A DNA stretch of 64,000 bases, from assembly GCA_006384855.1 (NCBI GenBank), contig VCJN01000094.1, positions 50,022-114,021 of the forward strand. The letters run 5' to 3'. The notes under the pieces are model-generated. The model ran no database searches and had not been told where the DNA came from. It saw only the letters and a list, made by a program, of their open reading frames with translations. Origin of the DNA: Tetraselmis striata (taxonomy: Eukaryota; Chlorophyta; Chlorodendrophyceae; Chlorodendrales; Chlorodendraceae). Of this stretch, positions 62,700 to 64,000 are shown piece by piece; position 1 is the first letter of the stretch, and each line of letters opens with the position of its first letter. The position numbers and the translations under genes are program-made.

Positions 62700-63227
62700 A
62701 TGGGCAGCCGCGGCTCGTGCTGCCTCATCTCTCTACATGAGCAGCACGAGCAAGATGCACCGACCGACCCCACCGCGCCCTGCGTCCGCTGCGAGGGCAT
62801 CCTGAGGCCACCCGTGGCCCTTCTGAGCTACTACGACTTCACTGCTGCGAGTCGGCAGGCGCTCTTCGACGTCCTTGGGACAAAGAGCCGAGCCAGCCCC
62901 AACTCACCCGGAGCTGTTGAGGGGGCGTCGATGGTGACGGTTTCCGTCAACTACCCTCTCCCGCTCTTGAAGCTGCAGCTGGCGCACGTGATGGAGAAGC
63001 TCCGGGCTGTCCAAGCCAAGCGTCTGGCGGACTTGGGGCGTGGGGCAGCGGAGTTGTTCAACCAGGAGCATTGTCGCGTGATGTGGTGCAAGATGGCGGA
63101 AAAGTATAGCTGGACTTTCCACACTTGGGACTTCCTCCGCTTCTTCCTGGACTTCCATGGCAACGTCAACGTCCCTGCAGAAAAGGCCAAAACGCGAGCA
63201 AAAATGTACTGTACCGCGAGGTCCTAG
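62700..63227 (+). CDS. Hypothetical protein, about 175 residues
   Basis: ATG at 62700 (MGSRGSCCLISLHEQHEQDA) to TAG at 63227. It has one CVRC pair near the start, a Leu/Ala-rich amphipathic stretch (LLKLQLAHVMEKLRAVQAKR) and an aromatic C-terminal part (KYSWTFHTWDFLRFFLDFHG). Codon use is GC-rich and even, unlike shadow frames. GTTGCAG directly precedes the ATG, so it could be an internal exon of a longer gene. No family recognised. Confidence 0.35.
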   Translation: MGSRGSCCLISLHEQHEQDAPTDPTAPCVRCEGILRPPVALLSYYDFTAASRQALFDVLGTKSRASPNSPGAVEGASMVTVSVNYPLPLLKLQLAHVMEKLRAVQAKRLADLGRGAAELFNQEHCRVMWCKMAEKYSWTFHTWDFLRFFLDFHGNVNVPAEKAKTRAKMYCTARS

Positions 63228-64000
63228 TTTTGCTGTTGTTTTTCGAGCCAAATCACGTTGCCCGATTAGGGTTTCCTGTTCTGCCTCTATGTACTATTTT
63301 CACCGCCTATTGTGCGGAAATATGGGGCACGAAGATGTGCACGACGGCTGCCGTAACGAACTACAACCACCTCTCGGCACCCACCCACACTCCTCGGCAC
63401 GCCACTCAGTCAGTGGTCACCCCTGCTAGCCGTGCTAGCCGTCGGAGTGAAGCGCGGGCCACTAGACACCCTTATGACCGAGCCGTACCTACGACGGTCC
63501 TTGCGCAATGTCGCTTGGGGGGTTAAGTCACCGGATTTCAGGGCCGATGAAGGACCCCCCAGACGCTCGGCGGCGGCGGAGGCCTACGCAGGCCGAAGGC
63601 ACGGCTTCTACCCCAGTACCATAGTCATAGCCAGCCGAACCGACGTGGCGATCCTTGCGGCGGGTGCGGCAGCAGCCGCCCGCTTCGTACCGTCCTTAAT
63701 TGGGTTTCATGCGGAGCCGGATGCGGATATATCGGGTACAGCTCGGCGCCCGTCTGGCTGACAGTCGTGGCGGAGGCAACGTCTACGGGGCGCAACCTCA
63801 CTACAATCTCGGGGCGCATTACCGGCAGATTGCTATTTGCGTTGTTGCTGCCAGTAGGTTTACGCTACGGTTGACGGCGCCGAGGCTAGTGCGTGAACGT
63901 CGGCGGGCAATCCCGCGCGCGTTCAGCCGTGGCGCCGTCGCCGGCGGTTTATCTAGCAGTGGCTAGGACCGGGATATACGCGGTACCCGTATCTGCCAGG
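63228..64000. other. Window end, no recognised gene
   Basis: Overlapping GC-rich frames (63125-63526, 63432-63761, 63700-63966) on the plus strand show no motif or splice logic. Confidence 0.4.

Overview
The window reads as nuclear DNA of a eukaryotic microalga, most likely a green alga (Chlorophyta). The evidence is: spliced genes with GT-AG and a few GC-AG introns; conserved eukaryotic proteins (SEC23, RAD51B, an SLC25 carrier, an EamA/DMT transporter, a class 3 lipase); plant-style LxGxIP leucine-rich repeats; TGTAA motifs downstream of several stop codons (the usual chlorophyte polyadenylation signal); degenerate TTTAGGG repeats inside an intron; and a Ty3 polyprotein carrying an adenine-methylase-like domain of a kind I recall from volvocine green-algal elements. 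All three stop codons occur as normal stops. A prasinophyte or trebouxiophyte fits; the species cannot be fixed from the sequence alone.

Layout. 0.2-2.8 kb: decayed reverse transcriptase element (-). 5.0-11.6 kb: large secreted/single-pass membrane protein with two LamG-like domains, repeated Cys modules, LRRs and a C-terminal TM (+). 11.9-16.1 kb: complete 13-exon SEC23 (-), convergent with it. 16.1-18.3 kb: repeats. 18.3-23.9 kb: a Ty3/gypsy chromovirus with matching LTRs and target-site duplication but a deleted RT core. 24-26.6 kb: SINE-like and other repeats. 26.8-29.0 kb: broken NACHT-WD40 STAND gene. 30.9-33.4 kb: secreted lipase-like gene (-) with a 0.6 kb ACATC/ACATG microsatellite in an intron, divergent from a 7-exon mitochondrial carrier (34.7-36.5 kb, +). 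36.7-46.5 kb: accessory desert of SINE inverted copies, a tyrosine recombinase relic, a ~155 bp satellite, a decayed DDE transposase and a pair of 74 bp hairpin repeats. 46.9-49.3 kb: RAD51B (+), convergent with an EamA transporter (50.2-52.0 kb, -). 53.8-62.1 kb: relics of a Harbinger transposase, an unknown pseudogene, a second tyrosine recombinase and a second Ty3 copy. 62.7-63.2 kb: uncharacterised ORF.

Five genes (SEC23, RAD51B, lipase, carrier, transporter) could be spliced by eye into uninterrupted reading frames whose exon lengths sum to a multiple of three, so those models are strong. They are unrelated housekeeping genes, not an operon-like system. The accessory DNA between them is a graveyard of at least six kinds of mobile element. 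The most unusual items are the LamG/Cys-module/LRR receptor-like protein, the methylase-like domain in the Ty3 element, the satellite array, and long poly-G/poly-C tracts that sit in introns and repeats every few kilobases.
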